13,356 nucleotides of DNA from Dehalococcoidia bacterium. GTDB lineage: Bacteria > Chloroflexota > Dehalococcoidia > SZUA-161. The notes under the pieces were generated by a model. It saw nothing but the letters and a program-made list of their open reading frames with translations. It did not search any database and was not told the origin of the DNA. Below are positions 12,354 through 13,356 of this stretch, in pieces. The stretch covers positions 1 to 13,356 of the forward strand of contig JACUUS010000052.1 of NCBI GenBank assembly GCA_014859215.1, read 5' to 3'. Numbering within the stretch: position 1 is the stretch's first letter; each line of letters begins with the position of its first letter. The translations under genes were made by a program, and so were the position numbers.

Positions 12354-13356
12354 TTACTGAATCAGCTTGAAGGCTGATACGTCGACCATGCCCTTATCCG
12401 TCAGCCTCAATTCGGGGATCACGGGTAACGCGAGGAAAGACAGGGTGGCGAAGGGCGAGGGCAATGCGCAGCCCAGTTCGGAGGCGGTCCGTTCCAGCTT
12501 CTCCAGCTTGTCAACCACGGTCTCGAGAGCTTCATCAGATAGCAGTCCGCCGATTGGCAGCGCCAGGGATTCCAGGACCTTTCCATCCGCCACTGCCGCC
12601 AGGCCCCCCTGCATCCTCTCTATCTCCCTGAACGCCGCGTGGATATCCCGGTCGTTCGTGCCCACTATGATGATATTGTGAGAGTCGTGAGAAATCGAGG
12701 AAGCCAGAGCTCCTCTCCTGAGCCCAAAACCCTTCACCAGGCCCTTGCCGATATTCCCTGTCGCCCGATGCCTTTCCACAACTGCCAGTTTGAGCAGGTC
12801 TCTATCGATGTCGGCCACCACAGCGTCGCCTTCAATCTTGGGCTTGACATAAATCCTCTTCGTAATTATCTGGCCCGGGACGGTCTCTATTACCGGCTGC
12901 TTCTCGCCCGCAAAAGGCAGCCTCAGGTCTTCAACGCCAAACTGCTTTGCGTTGACCGACCGTGTGAGGGCGGGAGCAGTCTTGCGTGAAAGAGGCGCGA
13001 GGAGTTCACCTTCACGCGCGACCAGGTTTCCTCTGTGAAAGACCATGTTCACATTGAACTTGAATAGATCTTCCATGACCATGAAGTTGGCGACGCAGCC
13101 AGGTGCGATCGCGCCCACGCGGTGGAGCCTGAAGTACTCGGCGGGATTGATGGTGGCCATCTGGATTGCGCGGATCGGGTCGAGTCCCTTTAGAATCGCC
13201 TTCCTGACCACTGCATCGACGTCCCCTTCCGCCAGCAAATCGGCGCAGGTGCGGTCATCTACCACGAAGAAACATCGCTTGTACGTTCGATCTGTGACCA
13301 GGGGCAGCAGGTCATCCAGGTTCTTCTCTGAAGAACCCTCCCTTATCATCAGGTAA
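12354..13356 (-). CDS. ade: Adenine deaminase, C-terminal part (5' end outside window)
   Basis: Hydrolyses adenine to hypoxanthine and ammonia, recycling the base released by MtnP. About 333 residues are visible, more than half of a usual 550-600-residue enzyme; the N-terminal metal-binding HxH region lies past the right edge. Seen here: MIREGSSEKNL, the active-site Asp region VVDDRTCADLLAEGDVD, then GLDPIRAIQMATINPAEYFRL and GAIAPGCVANFMVMEDL of the amidohydrolase barrel. ASSISHDSHNIIIVGTND marks the C-terminal adenine-deaminase domain, and the C-terminus is FKLIQ. Family members usually read TDDRHP...EGHID. This copy has Val, Thr-Cys and Asp at those places (EGDVD lacks the His), which may affect metal or substrate handling. 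It is first in the visible transcript, 21 bases from mtnA. Confidence 0.9.
   Translation of the reverse strand, partial: YLMIREGSSEKNLDDLLPLVTDRTYKRCFFVVDDRTCADLLAEGDVDAVVRKAILKGLDPIRAIQMATINPAEYFRLHRVGAIAPGCVANFMVMEDLFKFNVNMVFHRGNLVAREGELLAPLSRKTAPALTRSVNAKQFGVEDLRLPFAGEKQPVIETVPGQIITKRIYVKPKIEGDAVVADIDRDLLKLAVVERHRATGNIGKGLVKGFGLRRGALASSISHDSHNIIIVGTNDRDIHAAFREIERMQGGLAAVADGKVLESLALPIGGLLSDEALETVVDKLEKLERTASELGCALPSPFATLSFLALPVIPELRLTDKGMVDVSAFKLIQ

Noticed and set aside
11310..12377. Plus-strand open frame of 355 codons opposite mtnA
   Set aside because: It mirrors a conserved MtnA with all catalytic residues; no family pattern is visible in the antisense translation.

Overview
The window is a single directional gene block. 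All fifteen genes I can support lie on the minus strand, and the largest gap between them is 59 bases, so transcription runs from the right edge to the left edge. There is no gene-free stretch over 300 bases. I see no tRNA, rRNA, insertion sequence, CRISPR array or convincing promoter. Base composition looks moderately GC-rich by eye. Start codons are mixed (ATG, GTG, TTG), usually behind purine-rich Shine-Dalgarno sequences. The content suggests an anaerobic bacterium, possibly Dehalococcoidia or another Chloroflexota. The reasons are a short folate-independent 'core' methionine synthase next to mtnA/mtnP, a short archaeal/Thermotoga-type adenosylhomocysteinase, and SCP-x-type thiolases paired with DUF35 proteins. 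The taxonomic call is inference.

Layout in transcription order (right to left): adenine deaminase (C-terminal part only); methylthioribose-1-phosphate isomerase (mtnA); methylthioadenosine phosphorylase (mtnP); core methionine synthase; two tandem modules, each an SCP-x-like thiolase followed by a Zn-ribbon/OB-fold DUF35 protein; a 34-residue very basic small protein; an APH-fold kinase-like protein (COG2187 type); a P-loop kinase (COG0645 type) with an altered Walker A motif; a PHP-domain phosphoesterase; adenosylhomocysteinase (ahcY); SAM synthetase (metK); and a sugar-nucleotidyltransferase cut by the left edge.

The two ends of the block fit one metabolic theme, the S-adenosylmethionine economy. 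MetK makes SAM. Methyltransferases turn it into SAH, which AhcY splits to homocysteine and adenosine. The core methionine synthase remethylates homocysteine. Polyamine or other aminopropyl chemistry yields methylthioadenosine, which MtnP splits to adenine and methylthioribose-1-phosphate. MtnA isomerises the sugar phosphate and adenine deaminase sends adenine to hypoxanthine. The rest of the classical methionine salvage route (mtnB/C/D/E or W/X) is not in the window.

The middle of the block (thiolase/DUF35 pairs, small basic protein, split kinase pair) has no textbook link to SAM metabolism. It is the most interesting part, because its tight packing implies co-expression with the SAM genes. 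Four-base stop/start overlaps (mtnP/core methionine synthase, metK/nucleotidyltransferase) and an 11-base overlap (PHP/ahcY) point to translational coupling.
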